Shown here: in pieces, positions 50,073 to 58,800 of the stretch
How positions within the stretch are numbered: the first letter of the stretch is position 1
Layout of the letters: each line of letters opens with the position of its first letter
Assembly: GCA_016710325.1 (NCBI GenBank)
Contig: JADJXK010000001.1
Coordinates: 1,860,001 to 1,924,000, forward strand
Reading direction: 5' to 3'
DNA from: Candidatus Leptofilum proximum
Lineage (GTDB): Bacteria > Chloroflexota > Anaerolineae > Promineifilales > Promineifilaceae
DNA length: 64,000 nucleotides
Position numbers and translations under genes: made by a program
Notes under the pieces: model-generated
Seen by the model: the letters and a program-made list of their open reading frames with translations, nothing else
The model's database searches: none
Told to the model about the DNA's origin: nothing

Positions 50073-50783
50073 TTAGCTAAAATACAGGTAATAGGTGAGC
50101 AAAACAGCGGACATATTATAAATTCCGTGAGCCACAATCGGGGCCGTCAACCGTTTGGTAAACAAGAATAGGACCGTGTAAATAATCGTTGGCACTAAAA
50201 TATCAAACCACTCCACGGCGTTTGTGGGTAAATGACCGAGCGCAAAAAGCAGGATCGACAAAATCGAAGCTACCCATAGTCCAAGCCGTGGATTGCTAAA
50301 CATGTCTTTTAAAACGGTGATGAAATAACCTCTATTGAAAATTTCTTCCGTAATACCGCCGCCAATAACGCCCAAACCGATGTAAAACAGCAAACTGGAT
50401 AAAGTACCGTCCATCATCTCAATCATTTGAGCGATGTCGGCTCTTGCTGCACCGCCTGTGCTAGGAATCAACCATCCGAACTGCAAAGCGGCCCAGGCCA
50501 AGCCGGCTGTTAGTCCCAGCAGGCCATCTCTTTGCCAATTGTTATTTGACAAACCGATGTATTGAAAATCCTTCTTCAATAATTTGAGTGAAAAGTAAAT
50601 AAGTAGGCAGACGGCGACAAATTGGAAAAGCCCTGTGATTAATAAATTGACCCCGGTGAAACCGCCATTGATCTTGGTAATACCAAAAAATAAATTTGGC
50701 AGAATAAACAGGATATAGCCGATGATAATAGTGGCAGTGAAAATTGCGGCCGTTTTTAACCGGCCGGGTGTTTGGTTTTTCAT
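50073..50783 (-). CDS. CPBP-family intramembrane metalloprotease
   Basis: 236 residues with about seven helices. The catalytic motifs are GGGITEEIFNRGYF (EExxxR), LLFALGHLP (FxxxH) and APIVAHGIYN (HxxxN). The family includes CAAX prenyl proteases and bacteriocin-immunity proteins. The gene uses many Ile, Asn and Lys residues and is visibly lower in GC than its neighbours, with no ACGGCCGT inside; recent gain is plausible. No prenyl or bacteriocin genes are near. Confidence 0.9.
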   Translation of the reverse strand: MKNQTPGRLKTAAIFTATIIIGYILFILPNLFFGITKINGGFTGVNLLITGLFQFVAVCLLIYFSLKLLKKDFQYIGLSNNNWQRDGLLGLTAGLAWAALQFGWLIPSTGGAARADIAQMIEMMDGTLSSLLFYIGLGVIGGGITEEIFNRGYFITVLKDMFSNPRLGLWVASILSILLFALGHLPTNAVEWFDILVPTIIYTVLFLFTKRLTAPIVAHGIYNMSAVLLTYYLYFS

Positions 50784-51250
50784 GTTGTTCCTTTGTTTGA
50801 TATTTTGAGGCGACTTTGTCTGACTGTTAGAGTCAGGATTTCACGCTCGTAGGCTGGGCTGCGTGGCAGCGATGGTTGATAAGTTGCAGGTGTCTATTGC
50901 TTCAGATAAGGCCTTGGCGGCGCGTTTGTTATACGCAGTAGTCTGGGAGAGGTTGTAAACGTAGGAGATGAAAAATTGCCTGTTTCCTGGGTAGGGGGCG
51001 GCTCGACGACCTGTTGGCGCGGCGAGCATCGGTTTGAAGTGGGGTAGCTAACGCTGCCATAGTTTGCCGCCATAAGCCCGGACGACTCTAGGTGCGAGCA
51101 ATGAGGAGTTCTTTGTTGTATAGAGGCAGTTTGTTGAAGGGTGAGGTGAAACATCTACCAGATGCCTTCAGCTCAAGTCATCACGGATGGTAGGGAGACG
51201 GCCGTTCACTGTTAATATCAGGAATCTATTCACAAACTGCCAGCCAACAA
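50784..51250. other. Gene-free interval
   Basis: About 470 bases between two minus-strand genes without a believable gene. Short ORFs on the minus strand (50841-51029 and 50894-51154) have no ribosome site and a Pro/Ser/Thr-rich chance-like composition. Apart from an ACGGCCGT copy near 51199, no structure is seen. It must contain the promoter of the CPBP gene. Confidence 0.6.
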
Positions 51251-51290
51251 TAAAGCCCGCCTCTGCCACACTGCGGCAGCAAAGACGGGC
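51251..51290 (-). terminator. Intrinsic terminator after the Cthe_2159-like gene
   Basis: On the minus strand GCCCG (51290-51286) and CTGCC pair with GGCAG and CGGGC (51259-51255), followed by TTTATT. The stem has an internal bulge. Confidence 0.8.
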
Positions 51291-51315
51291 CGTATCAATT
51301 TGATTCGGTTAAAAC

Positions 51316-53214
51316 TTAGCGGAAGCCGCCGCTTACGCCGACGCTGGTTACAGTGCCAGAGAGTGTGACGCTGGTGTACGCTGTACCGCCACTGTACGTA
51401 CCGCCTTCGTAAAGGCCATCGCTGGCTGTCCCAGTTGAATTACCGCCATAGAACACCTCGTACGTTTCCCCAGAAACCAGCTCTGCTGACGAGAAAGCAA
51501 TCATTTGAATGGCTTTAGTTGGGGCAAAGGTGAGCACATCTTCACCACTGCTGTTCTGAATGTGAATGAGCGAGCCTGCTGGCAGTGTGCCATTCAACCC
51601 CAACAACAGCGAGTTTTGCGTGGAAGATGAGTCCGATCCTTGCGGCATGCCTGCGCTCCCGGCAGCCAGGAAAAAGCCGCCGCTAATGTTGAAGCCGCCG
51701 TCATAGTCCAGGGCGCCGTTCATTTGCTCCGTGGGGCCGTTAACCAGTACCAGGCCGTTGGTCATCACGATGGAGCCGTTGGCGTCCAGACCATCGCCGC
51801 CCGCGTCTACTACAATCGTGCCGCCGTTGATGTAGAGGAAGTAGTTGCCCGAGGTGGCAAAGCTGTCTTGCCCACGGCCAGGGCGTCCGCCAGGGCCACC
51901 ACCGAAGCCGTTGGCTGTGCCGGAGCCGTCGTTGCCACCGGCCACATTGATGCCGTCGTCGCTGGAAACCACGTGGATATTGCCGCCGTTGATGGTAATC
52001 ACCGCGCTTTCGATGCCTTCGTAGGCGTTGGTGACGTTAATTTCGCCATTGTTGATCGTCAGCGCCGTGTCGGCGTGGAAGCCATCGTCCCCGGAGGCCA
52101 CGGTGAAGCGGCCGTTGTTGATAACTATGCTGGCATTGGAATGGACCGCGTCGTCGGCCGAATTGATGACAAAGGTGCCGTTTTCAATGTTCAGGTTCAC
52201 CGTGGCCTTGATGCCCTTGGCCGAACTGCTCTCATCAACAAAGCTGCTGCTGCCCCCGCCAGAGGTGATGTTAAACTGGCCATCGCTGATCAACACGTCC
52301 GTGGCGGCCTGGATGGCGTCGCCGCCAGCGGTAATATCGAAGCTGCCGGACGCGATGCTGATGTAGCCCAGGGTACTGTCCTCTTCGTTGTCGGCTTTCA
52401 GGCCGTCGCCTTGCGCGCTCACGGTGATGCTGCCGTCCTTTACCAACAGGTAATCTTTGCCGCGAATGCCGTCGTCAACGGCCGTTACCACAATCGTGCC
52501 GCTGGCAATAATCAGCCCATCCTTGCTGGCGATGCCGTCGTTGTAGTTGCCCGCAACCGTGAGTGAACCGCCACCAAAAATGGTGAGATCCGCCGTGCTG
52601 AACAGCGCGGCGTTGGGCTCGTCCTCTTCGGCAGTGGCAAAAACGTAGCTGGCGGCGTCTGCTAAAAAGTTGCTGCTGCCGTCGGCCAGCAAGATCACCA
52701 CTTCTTCGGCGTTGGCCACATAAATGGCTGCGCTGGTGGAACTGTTGATGCTGGCGCCGTTCAGAACCAGGTGCACCGTTTCTTCAGCTTCAGTGTCCAC
52801 GATGATTTGCCCATCGGCCAGGGATCCGCTGAGGGTGTAAGTACCGGCGGCCGTGATGGTGGCGGTGCTGCCCTCACCCGTCACGCCCTGGCCGGTTACG
52901 GCAATGGTATCCCCGTTCAGAGCAATGGTGGTTTCGCTGCTGCTGTCCCAGACGTAGTCGGTTTCGTCTTCGTGGACGGGGGCGTTGGCCGCCGCGGCCT
53001 CGACGACAGAGGCGGCGCCTCTGTCGGGGTTGGCTGCGGTGGAGGCGGTGGTTACGGCCGTATCTCCCTCACTTGTTTCATTCACAACCATCTGCTCGGT
53101 AGTGGCGGCTGAAACGGCCGCGGCCGTTTCAGCTATGCTTGTGGCGCCGCATCCGACCAGCAGCCAGGACATCAGAATAATGGTCACCAGGACCAGGAAT
53201 TTTCGTTTGTTCAT
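51316..53214 (-). CDS. Lipoprotein of the Cthe_2159 carbohydrate-binding family
   Basis: 632 residues. MNKRKFLVLVTIILMSWLLVGC is a lipoprotein signal (Cys22), followed by an Ala/Thr-rich linker and then many beta-helix turns: ITINGGNIHV, VINNGRFTVASGDDGFHAD and repeated DDGI/GDGLDANG turns with Asp/Asn that may bind calcium. The family prototype from Clostridium thermocellum binds polygalacturonate. A Gly-rich insert (GFGGGPGGRPGRGQ) occurs near residue 440. Outer-surface carbohydrate binding is likely. Confidence 0.88.
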   Translation of the reverse strand: MNKRKFLVLVTIILMSWLLVGCGATSIAETAAAVSAATTEQMVVNETSEGDTAVTTASTAANPDRGAASVVEAAAANAPVHEDETDYVWDSSSETTIALNGDTIAVTGQGVTGEGSTATITAAGTYTLSGSLADGQIIVDTEAEETVHLVLNGASINSSTSAAIYVANAEEVVILLADGSSNFLADAASYVFATAEEDEPNAALFSTADLTIFGGGSLTVAGNYNDGIASKDGLIIASGTIVVTAVDDGIRGKDYLLVKDGSITVSAQGDGLKADNEEDSTLGYISIASGSFDITAGGDAIQAATDVLISDGQFNITSGGGSSSFVDESSSAKGIKATVNLNIENGTFVINSADDAVHSNASIVINNGRFTVASGDDGFHADTALTINNGEINVTNAYEGIESAVITINGGNIHVVSSDDGINVAGGNDGSGTANGFGGGPGGRPGRGQDSFATSGNYFLYINGGTIVVDAGGDGLDANGSIVMTNGLVLVNGPTEQMNGALDYDGGFNISGGFFLAAGSAGMPQGSDSSSTQNSLLLGLNGTLPAGSLIHIQNSSGEDVLTFAPTKAIQMIAFSSAELVSGETYEVFYGGNSTGTASDGLYEGGTYSGGTAYTSVTLSGTVTSVGVSGGFR

Positions 53215-53386
53215 CAGTAATCTCCCGCTCTTTTCAAGTTTGTTGTCCCTAGGTGCACGATTGGTGCAGATGGGGTAATTTGTGCGGGAACTATAGGGAA
53301 AAGATGTTCAGGAGTTATGAAGGAGCCATAAAGAGAATATTGGGGTTCGGTGGGCAGTTTAGAGTGGGAAACGGCCGTTGCCCCGC

Positions 53387-53414
53387 TTGACACGAGTATC
53401 TGTTTTGTTATAAT
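53387..53414 (+). promoter_or_regulatory. Consensus promoter of tRNA-Asn
   Basis: TTGACA at 53387-53392, 16-base spacer, TATAAT at 53409-53414. Both boxes are perfect sigma-70 consensus. The transcript would begin near 53421, eight bases before the mature tRNA. Confidence 0.92.
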
Positions 53415-53428
53415 TCCGCTCGCTGCTT

Positions 53429-53503
53429 TCCTCAGTAGCTCAATGGCAGAGCATGCGGCTGTTAACCGCAGGGTTGTTGGTTCGAGTCCAACCTGAGGAG
53501 CCA
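53429..53503 (+). tRNA. tRNA-Asn (GTT)
   Basis: The acceptor stem TCCTCAG (53429-53435) pairs with CTGAGGA (53493-53499); discriminator G then encoded CCA (53501-53503). The anticodon stem TGCGG/CCGCA encloses CTGTTAA, with the anticodon GTT at 53461-53463. The T arm is GTTGG-TTCGAGT-CCAAC. All stems are complete. Confidence 0.97.
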
Positions 53504-53510
53504 AAAAAAA

Positions 53511-53536
53511 CGACAGGCACCCGCCTGTCGTTTTTT
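53511..53536 (+). terminator. Intrinsic terminator after tRNA-Asn
   Basis: CGACAGGC (53511-53518) with GCCTGTCG (53523-53530), 4-base loop, six T residues. Confidence 0.93.
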
Positions 53537-53561
53537 ATTTCCTGAGTTTGAGATGATTGGT

Positions 53562-53630
53562 GCCGCGAATGACGCGAATTGACGCGAAGGTGGTTCGTTC
53601 TCTTTCGGGAAAATTCGCGTAATTCGTGGC
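53562..53630. repeat. Intergenic inverted repeat (GACGCGAATT words)
   Basis: GCCGCGAATGACGCGAATT (53562-53580) is an almost perfect inverse (17/19) of AATTCGCGTAATTCGTGGC (53612-53630). Confidence 0.75.
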
Positions 53631-53640
53631 TAAGTTTTTG

Positions 53641-54114
53641 CTACTCCGCGATGGGCAGGTAGAGGTCCAGCACAAACTCCAGTTCCGGGTCGTCTGTCGC
53701 CACGCTCTTCTCCAGCCACTGGTGCGTTGCCTGTTTGTACGGGCTGTCTTCACACCAGGTCACCAATTTCTGCCACGTCTGCCCAATCACCTCGAACTGC
53801 CCCTTCGGCACGGGGCACCGTTTGACCGCGTACAGGCCCCCATCAAAGTCTACGAGTCGCGCCTCGCCTTCGGGGAGGGTGTCACAGTCTACTTTGATCC
53901 AGAGCTCGTAGCCGTAATTCGGGCTGCCCGCCGATGGGTTCGGGTTGTTGAAGCCGAAGATCGGGTGGTTTTCCAGGTCGTTCAGCAGGCCTTTCGGTTC
54001 CGCCCAGGCATTGAGCTTTGCCCAGGCCTCATTTTCAGGGCTGGGGCCGAAACCCCACAGGCTGGCCAGCCGCATCCGTTCCAGTTTAACAATTTGCACA
54101 TCGTTATTACTCAT
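53641..54114 (-). CDS. GyrI-like effector-binding protein
   Basis: 157 residues from ATG 54114 with AAGGAG eight bases upstream. The sequence is of the AraC effector-binding/GyrI-like SOUL-fold family: VKLERMRLASLWGFGPSPE, YGYELWIKVD and FDGGLYAVKRCPV are characteristic. It binds small cationic molecules in known members. It is divergent from a WYL regulator gene, a pairing seen in other bacteria; the regulator probably controls it. Confidence 0.85.
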   Translation of the reverse strand: MSNNDVQIVKLERMRLASLWGFGPSPENEAWAKLNAWAEPKGLLNDLENHPIFGFNNPNPSAGSPNYGYELWIKVDCDTLPEGEARLVDFDGGLYAVKRCPVPKGQFEVIGQTWQKLVTWCEDSPYKQATHQWLEKSVATDDPELEFVLDLYLPIAE

Positions 54115-54278
54115 GTCAACTCCTTTTTTCGCACGTGTCTCGTGCCTTTTGAACCGTTTTGTGAATAACCTCACGATACCATCCGATCCCTGACATCTCC
54201 TGTCAGGGTTCTGTGGCATAATTCAGCAAGTTAGAACCTTATCAGTGAAGTGCTTGTGCAGTGTGCAAGAAAAATCAA

Positions 54279-54325
54279 AGATTTCGCAGATTGAAAAGAT
54301 TTTGCCTGCGTAATCCGCGAAATCT
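54279..54325. repeat. Intergenic inverted repeat in a divergent gap
   Basis: AGATTTCGCAGATT (54279-54292) and AATCCGCGAAATCT (54312-54325) match with one mismatch. It lies between the GyrI-like and WYL genes and may be an operator or one of the composite repeats. Confidence 0.6.
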
Positions 54326-54375
54326 GTTGATGAAATTCTGTTTGGTTATGACCTATCCAGTTCAGGAAAAGGATT

Positions 54376-55362
54376 ATGCGAGCAGACCGATTATTATCAC
54401 TATTGATGCTCCTGCAGAGCCGGGGGCAGATGACGGCCGAGGCGCTGGCCAGGAGGCTGGAAGTTTCGGAGCGAACCATTTACCGGGACATTGATGCGCT
54501 CAGCGCAGCCGGGATTCCCATCTACGGCGAGTCGGGGCCGACCGGCGGTTTTGCGCTGCTGAACAGCTACCGCACCAACCTCACCGGGCTGACAGAAGGT
54601 GAAGTGCGGGCTTTGTTTATGCTGAGCATTCCCGCGCCGCTGGAAGAGCTGGGCGTCAGCCAGGAACTACGCTCGGCGCTGTTAAAGCTGTCGGCGGCGC
54701 TGCCAGACAGCCACCGCCGTAACGAAGCGAAGGTGCGTCAGCGGTTCCATCTCGATTCGGCCTGGTGGCGACAGGGTGAGGAACAGATGCCCCACCTGCC
54801 CACCATTCACCACGCGTTGTGGCAGGATCGCCAGCTGCACCTGGTTTACCGCTCGCCCGTCGGGATGCCGATTAAACGACGGGTGGCGCCGTATGGACTG
54901 GTGGCCAAGGCCGGTGTCTGGTACCTGGTGTGTGCCCGCCAGCAGGCGGGTGCCCGCAGCCAGGCGGTGCGCGTCCACCGCGTTTCTGACCTGCTGGAAG
55001 TGCAAATTGCCGAGGAGACATTTGATCATCCCTTGGACTTTGACCTGCCTGCGTTTTGGCAGGCCTGGTGCCTTGAATACGAAAGTCTGCTGACCGGTTT
55101 CACAGCGACGGTTCGTGTTGCGCCCGAGTTTGTGCCGGAACTGCCCCGGCGTTTTGGCAGCCAGATCCATCACAAAATTGCCCAGGCTGGTCCGCCAGAT
55201 GAAGCGGGCTGGATCACGCTGGAGCTCTCTTTCCAATCCTTTGAAGACGCCAGAGATCGTCTTCTAAGTTTCGGCCGGGGGGCTGAGGTGGTAGAGCCAT
55301 ACGCCCTGCATAGGAGCATTCTGGACTATGCTGAGCAAATCATTTTGCTTTACAGGCATTAA
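54376..55362 (+). CDS. HTH-WYL transcription regulator (YafY-like)
   Basis: 328 residues, AAAGGA before the ATG. Residues 1-60 are a DeoR-type winged helix (MTAEALARRLEVSERTIYRD). The WYL domain spans about 145-225 with VAPYGLVAKAGVWYLVCARQ; a WCX-like C-terminal part follows. WYL binds nucleotides or nucleic acids in known examples. It is divergent from the GyrI-like gene. Confidence 0.9.
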   Translation: MRADRLLSLLMLLQSRGQMTAEALARRLEVSERTIYRDIDALSAAGIPIYGESGPTGGFALLNSYRTNLTGLTEGEVRALFMLSIPAPLEELGVSQELRSALLKLSAALPDSHRRNEAKVRQRFHLDSAWWRQGEEQMPHLPTIHHALWQDRQLHLVYRSPVGMPIKRRVAPYGLVAKAGVWYLVCARQQAGARSQAVRVHRVSDLLEVQIAEETFDHPLDFDLPAFWQAWCLEYESLLTGFTATVRVAPEFVPELPRRFGSQIHHKIAQAGPPDEAGWITLELSFQSFEDARDRLLSFGRGAEVVEPYALHRSILDYAEQIILLYRH

Positions 55363-55404
55363 TGCCTTAACCTGAGGTGGCTCTTTGGGATTTCGTGGGG
55401 TTTG

Positions 55405-55455
55405 GCGTGAAACGTGAAACGTGATGTCTCTCTGGTCACGTTTCACGTTTCACGC
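55405..55455. repeat. Perfect 20-bp inverted repeat (GTGAAACGTGA family)
   Basis: GCGTGAAACGTGAAACGTGA (55405-55424) and its exact inverse (55436-55455), 11-base loop. Not followed by T; lies after the WYL gene. Confidence 0.85.
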
Positions 55456-55517
55456 ATCACGGATTGTAAACCCCCTGAATTCCTGAAGACCCCCTGAGGT
55501 TTTACCCACATCTTGTG

Positions 55518-55546
55518 TTGACAGGCTAAGCCAAACGGGTAATGAT
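55518..55546 (+). promoter_or_regulatory. Promoter candidate of the two-component operon
   Basis: TTGACA at 55518-55523, 17-base spacer, AATGAT at 55541-55546, 64 bases before the response regulator start at 55610. Confidence 0.6.
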
Positions 55547-55609
55547 TTACTTGGCAAAAAATTTGTAACGATTTAAGTGTTGCCAGATCAATTGGTATTG
55601 AGGCAATTG

Positions 55610-56332
55610 GTGAAACAAGAAGAAACCCCTTTGATTTTGCTGGTGGACGATGAGGAGTCGATTTTGTCCACGCTAAAAATGTTCCTCGAATTGTCCGGTT
55701 TTGAGATAATTACCGCCAGAACAGGTCTGGAAGCGCTGGATAAGGTGCAGGCGCATCGGCCTGATCTGGTGGTCCTCGACGTGTTGATGCCCCAACTTGA
55801 TGGGCGGGGCGCGCTGCGTCAGCTTCGCCAGCGCAACGATTGGACGCCTGTTATTTTGCTGACTCAGGTCGCGGGAACAGCAGAGCGTGTCATGGCTATC
55901 GAAGAAGGCGCAGATGATTATTTGAACAAACCGTTTGATCCCCAAGAGCTGGTGGCGCGCATCCGGGCTGTTTTGCGCCGTGCTCAATCAGGTAAACGGC
56001 CGTTGCAATCCACCCGCCGTCTGAAAAGCGGCTATGTTGAGCTGGACCGCAGCGCCCGCCGCGTTTTTGTGCGCGGTCAGGAAGCACCATTGACCCCCAA
56101 ATCCGTCTCTATTCTGGAGCATTTTATGACACACCCAGACGAACTCATCACGCGGGAGCGGCTGCTGGATGTGGTGTGGGGCTGGGAAAGCGGTGTGGGG
56201 GAAAGGGTAGTGGATACGCGCATGGTGGAGCTGCGCCGTGCTCTGCAAGATGATTCCTCTGCACCGAGGTTTATTGAAACGGTGCCCAACGCGGGCTACC
56301 GGTTTATTGCCCCGGTTGAAGTGATTTCATGA
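55610..56332 (+). CDS. OmpR-family response regulator
   Basis: About 240 residues from GTG 55610 with GAGG upstream (TTG at 55577 is an alternative). Receiver: ILLVDDEES, VVLDVLMPQLDG (phospho-Asp), LLTQVAG (Thr), NKPFDP (Lys). Winged helix with VFVRGQEAPLTPKSVSILEHF and ETVPNAGYRF. Its stop overlaps the histidine kinase start (ATGA), so they are a cognate pair. Confidence 0.93.
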   Translation: MKQEETPLILLVDDEESILSTLKMFLELSGFEIITARTGLEALDKVQAHRPDLVVLDVLMPQLDGRGALRQLRQRNDWTPVILLTQVAGTAERVMAIEEGADDYLNKPFDPQELVARIRAVLRRAQSGKRPLQSTRRLKSGYVELDRSARRVFVRGQEAPLTPKSVSILEHFMTHPDELITRERLLDVVWGWESGVGERVVDTRMVELRRALQDDSSAPRFIETVPNAGYRFIAPVEVIS

Positions 56333-57240
56333 GACTGCTTAAGAATCGTTACTTTTGGCTCCCCCTAACGCTTGGTCTTGTGGGCCTGCTTTTGCTGCTG
56401 CGCGTATTTGTGAGCGGTTCTCTAATTTTGGTGCCAGAGGATATCGATGCCGTCCTTCTGGTGCTTTTTTTGTGTGTCGCCATTGTGGTGGCAATTCATA
56501 CGTTGGTGCGCCTGTCGATGAGCTATTTACGGGAATTGAGTGTACAGCGGGTGAGGCGAGAAACGTTAACGGAACACGGCCGTTTCCTCCGCCGCCTCGA
56601 TCATGAATTGAAAAATCCCCTGACTACCCTACGAGCAGGATTGAGTACCCTCTCCTTAACCAATCTGGACGAAAGACAGCAGCACCTTATCCAAACGATG
56701 CAAACAGAAACCCTGCGCTTGAGCAGGCTGGTGTCTGATTTGCGCAAACTGTCTGACCTGGAAGCCCAGCCACTTAATTTGCAGTTGATCCACATCGAAT
56801 CCTTCATTCACGACCTGATGCTGATAGAGCGAGAGCGCTTTGAGAATGAAGAGCGACAGCTAGCCAGCCAGGTTGAGGCTGGCAGAAGCGAATGGATTGT
56901 GGATGAGGATTTATTGACGCTGGCGGTACACAATCTGCTGGACAATGCCTTCAAATACACACAGCCAGGTGATACCGTGCAGCTAAATGTACAGGCCCAA
57001 ACCGAGCTGGTCATCCGGGTGACAGACAACGGCCGGGGCATCCCGTCGGAAGCGCTGCCACATATTTGGGAAGAGCTTTACCGTGCTGAACAGATGCAGG
57101 AAAAAGTGTCTGGCAGCGGCATTGGCCTGACGCTGGTGAAAGCGATTGTGGAGCGACACGGTGGCAAAGTGTCTGTGAACAGCGAACCAGGGGTGGAAAC
57201 GGCCGTGTCCCTCACCCTACCATTCATCTCCCCACCGTAA
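56329..57240 (+). CDS. Membrane sensor histidine kinase
   Basis: 303 residues, two helices (residues 8-28, 40-65) with a very short outer loop. The H-box is RRLDHELKNPLTTLRAG with His intact, the N-box VHNLLDNAFKY, G1 DNGRGI, G2 GSGIGLTLVK. No sensor domain outside suggests that it perceives signals in the membrane. Partner of the OmpR regulator. Followed by a small membrane protein gene on the same strand. Confidence 0.93.
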   Translation: MRLLKNRYFWLPLTLGLVGLLLLLRVFVSGSLILVPEDIDAVLLVLFLCVAIVVAIHTLVRLSMSYLRELSVQRVRRETLTEHGRFLRRLDHELKNPLTTLRAGLSTLSLTNLDERQQHLIQTMQTETLRLSRLVSDLRKLSDLEAQPLNLQLIHIESFIHDLMLIERERFENEERQLASQVEAGRSEWIVDEDLLTLAVHNLLDNAFKYTQPGDTVQLNVQAQTELVIRVTDNGRGIPSEALPHIWEELYRAEQMQEKVSGSGIGLTLVKAIVERHGGKVSVNSEPGVETAVSLTLPFISPP

Positions 57241-57360
57241 CATTCCATGTTTCAGGACCTGAACATGGGCTGAATACCCCTATAACATCTCCCCTTTATA
57301 CTCCTTTTATACAAAAATATGAATGAGTAGGACACAATGATGTTCTAAAAGGAGTCGGAG

Positions 57361-57903
57361 ATGGGCAAGAAGATTCGTATGGTTCTGGCATTAGCGCTGA
57401 TCGTTTTTGTGTCGTTTTGGACATTCAACCAGATTCGTGAGCGCAGTTATAGTGGGTCAAAGATAGCCTTCGACATGGGGAACGGCTCACTAGTTGTGAA
57501 TAATCGCGGAGAGGAAGCTATTCCGGTTGAGATGCGTTCGGTTGGGCGCATGGCAACATTTCGCGTCGAAAGCCGGGCCATTAATTTAGCAGAAACATCA
57601 AAGCGCCGGACCATTGGTGGCACCACATACCACGTGGTGGCCTTTGAGCTGCCGCCGGGGCAGACGGCTATTGAAATAGTTCGTGGCTCTAATGTGATGT
57701 TCGTTTCCAGCTCTAGCCAGCAGATTGATGCCACCGTCACGCCCATGAATGCCACCAGCGCCCGGACAACCCTGATCTTTTCCGGCATCGTTGTTCTGGC
57801 TTCCCTCTACTACATTTCTCGCCTGGTTAATCACCAATGGATTGGTACCGTGCGCACGGCAATCCCTTTTGATAAACTGCGTGCCAAGCGGAAAACTGCT
57901 TAA
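57361..57903 (+). CDS. Membrane protein of unknown function
   Basis: 180 residues from ATG 57361 (AAAAGGAG upstream). One N-terminal helix (MVLALALIVFVSFWTF), an extracytoplasmic beta-rich domain of about 100 residues and one C-terminal helix (TTLIFSGIVVLASLYYI). No family recognised. It could be a target of the two-component system beside it. A terminator follows. Confidence 0.7.
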   Translation: MGKKIRMVLALALIVFVSFWTFNQIRERSYSGSKIAFDMGNGSLVVNNRGEEAIPVEMRSVGRMATFRVESRAINLAETSKRRTIGGTTYHVVAFELPPGQTAIEIVRGSNVMFVSSSSQQIDATVTPMNATSARTTLIFSGIVVLASLYYISRLVNHQWIGTVRTAIPFDKLRAKRKTA

Positions 57904-57940
57904 ACTGTACTTGCGGCTCGTTAAAGGTTAATCTCATTGT

Positions 57941-57971
57941 CAGGCCGACAGATATTGTCGGCCTGTTTTTT
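57941..57971 (+). terminator. Intrinsic terminator
   Basis: CAGGCCGACA (57941-57950) with TGTCGGCCTG (57956-57965), 5-base loop, six T residues. Confidence 0.95.
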
Positions 57972-58025
57972 GTGGGCAATAATTGCGGCCAGGCTGTACT
58001 GGTACGACATTAGAAATCTGCCTAA

Positions 58026-58113
58026 GGATGCGTTTACAAATAACTTCTGATAAGAAAACGCATCCGCAAGGTTTGCCCGTTTACCAAGGCTCCAAGTTGA
58101 AAACGGGCAAACC
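58026..58113 (+). repeat. Two consecutive perfect hairpins
   Basis: GGATGCGTTT/AAACGCATCC (58026-58035 and 58056-58065) followed by GGTTTGCCCGTTT/AAACGGGCAAACC (58070-58082 and 58101-58113). They lie right upstream of the next start codon at 58133. Both stems share GCGTTT/CCGTTT words. They could form a leader structure. Confidence 0.8.
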
Positions 58114-58132
58114 CTAAGTCAAGTAGACTGAG

Positions 58133-58639
58133 ATGAAAGCTGAATCAGACAAAGTTCTCAATCAACTGGTAGTTACGGCGCTGACCGTCTTCATTCTTGT
58201 TGTGCTGCTCCTGGCGGCCCTGATCCTGCGCCAACTTTGGCTCCAGCAGCAAATTGCCGATATCAGCGACGATGTGCAGGTTAATCTTGAAGACCTTGAA
58301 GCCATCACGGAAGACATCCAGCGGGATCTGGCCGAAAACCCAACGATCATCGACCCGGAAAGCCTGGATGAAGTGGCCGAAGCCCTGGATGATGTGGATG
58401 AGCGATTGGACCAGATTGAAGAAGGGCTTGACGGTTTGAATGAGGTTGCCTTTACCCAGCAAAATCCAGCTGAAGATGGTTCGTCCACTGCGGACAGCGA
58501 CACAAACTCCATTGTGGCTCAGGAACAGGTAGACGGTATCTTTACGGTTTTTGCCGTGCTCATCGGTATAACCAGCATTATTGTGGCTATTTTGTTGGGT
58601 ACGGCCGTAAGAATTTATCAAAATCGCCTGGCAAATTAA
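58133..58639 (+). CDS. Two-helix protein with acidic coiled coil
   Basis: 168 residues. A helix at residues 12-35, an acidic coiled coil (VNLEDLEAITEDIQRDLAEN ... LDDVDERLDQIEEGLDGL), then a helix at residues 137-158. Unknown family. There is no strong ribosome site; the leader has the twin hairpins. Confidence 0.65.
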   Translation: MKAESDKVLNQLVVTALTVFILVVLLLAALILRQLWLQQQIADISDDVQVNLEDLEAITEDIQRDLAENPTIIDPESLDEVAEALDDVDERLDQIEEGLDGLNEVAFTQQNPAEDGSSTADSDTNSIVAQEQVDGIFTVFAVLIGITSIIVAILLGTAVRIYQNRLAN

Positions 58640-58800
58640 GCCAACTGCTTCACAGCCAACCCTTAACCAAAATTCGTAACCACAGTTAGGCTCCCCGTAG
58701 GCTGAGCCAATCATTAATCTTTATCAGCACTGACACCTCAATCTAAGAATTTACTCATTTCTCATGGCCTTCTCCACCCGCGAAGTCTAAGATCCCCGCC

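Noticed and set aside
50894..51154. 86-codon minus-strand ORF in the gene-free interval
   Set aside because: No ribosome site, chance-like Pro/Ser/Thr composition, overlapping another equally weak ORF.
47300..51190. Stretches without ACGGCCGT as genomic islands
   Set aside because: With a mean spacing of about 530 bases, gaps of one to two and a half kb are expected by chance among about 120 intervals.
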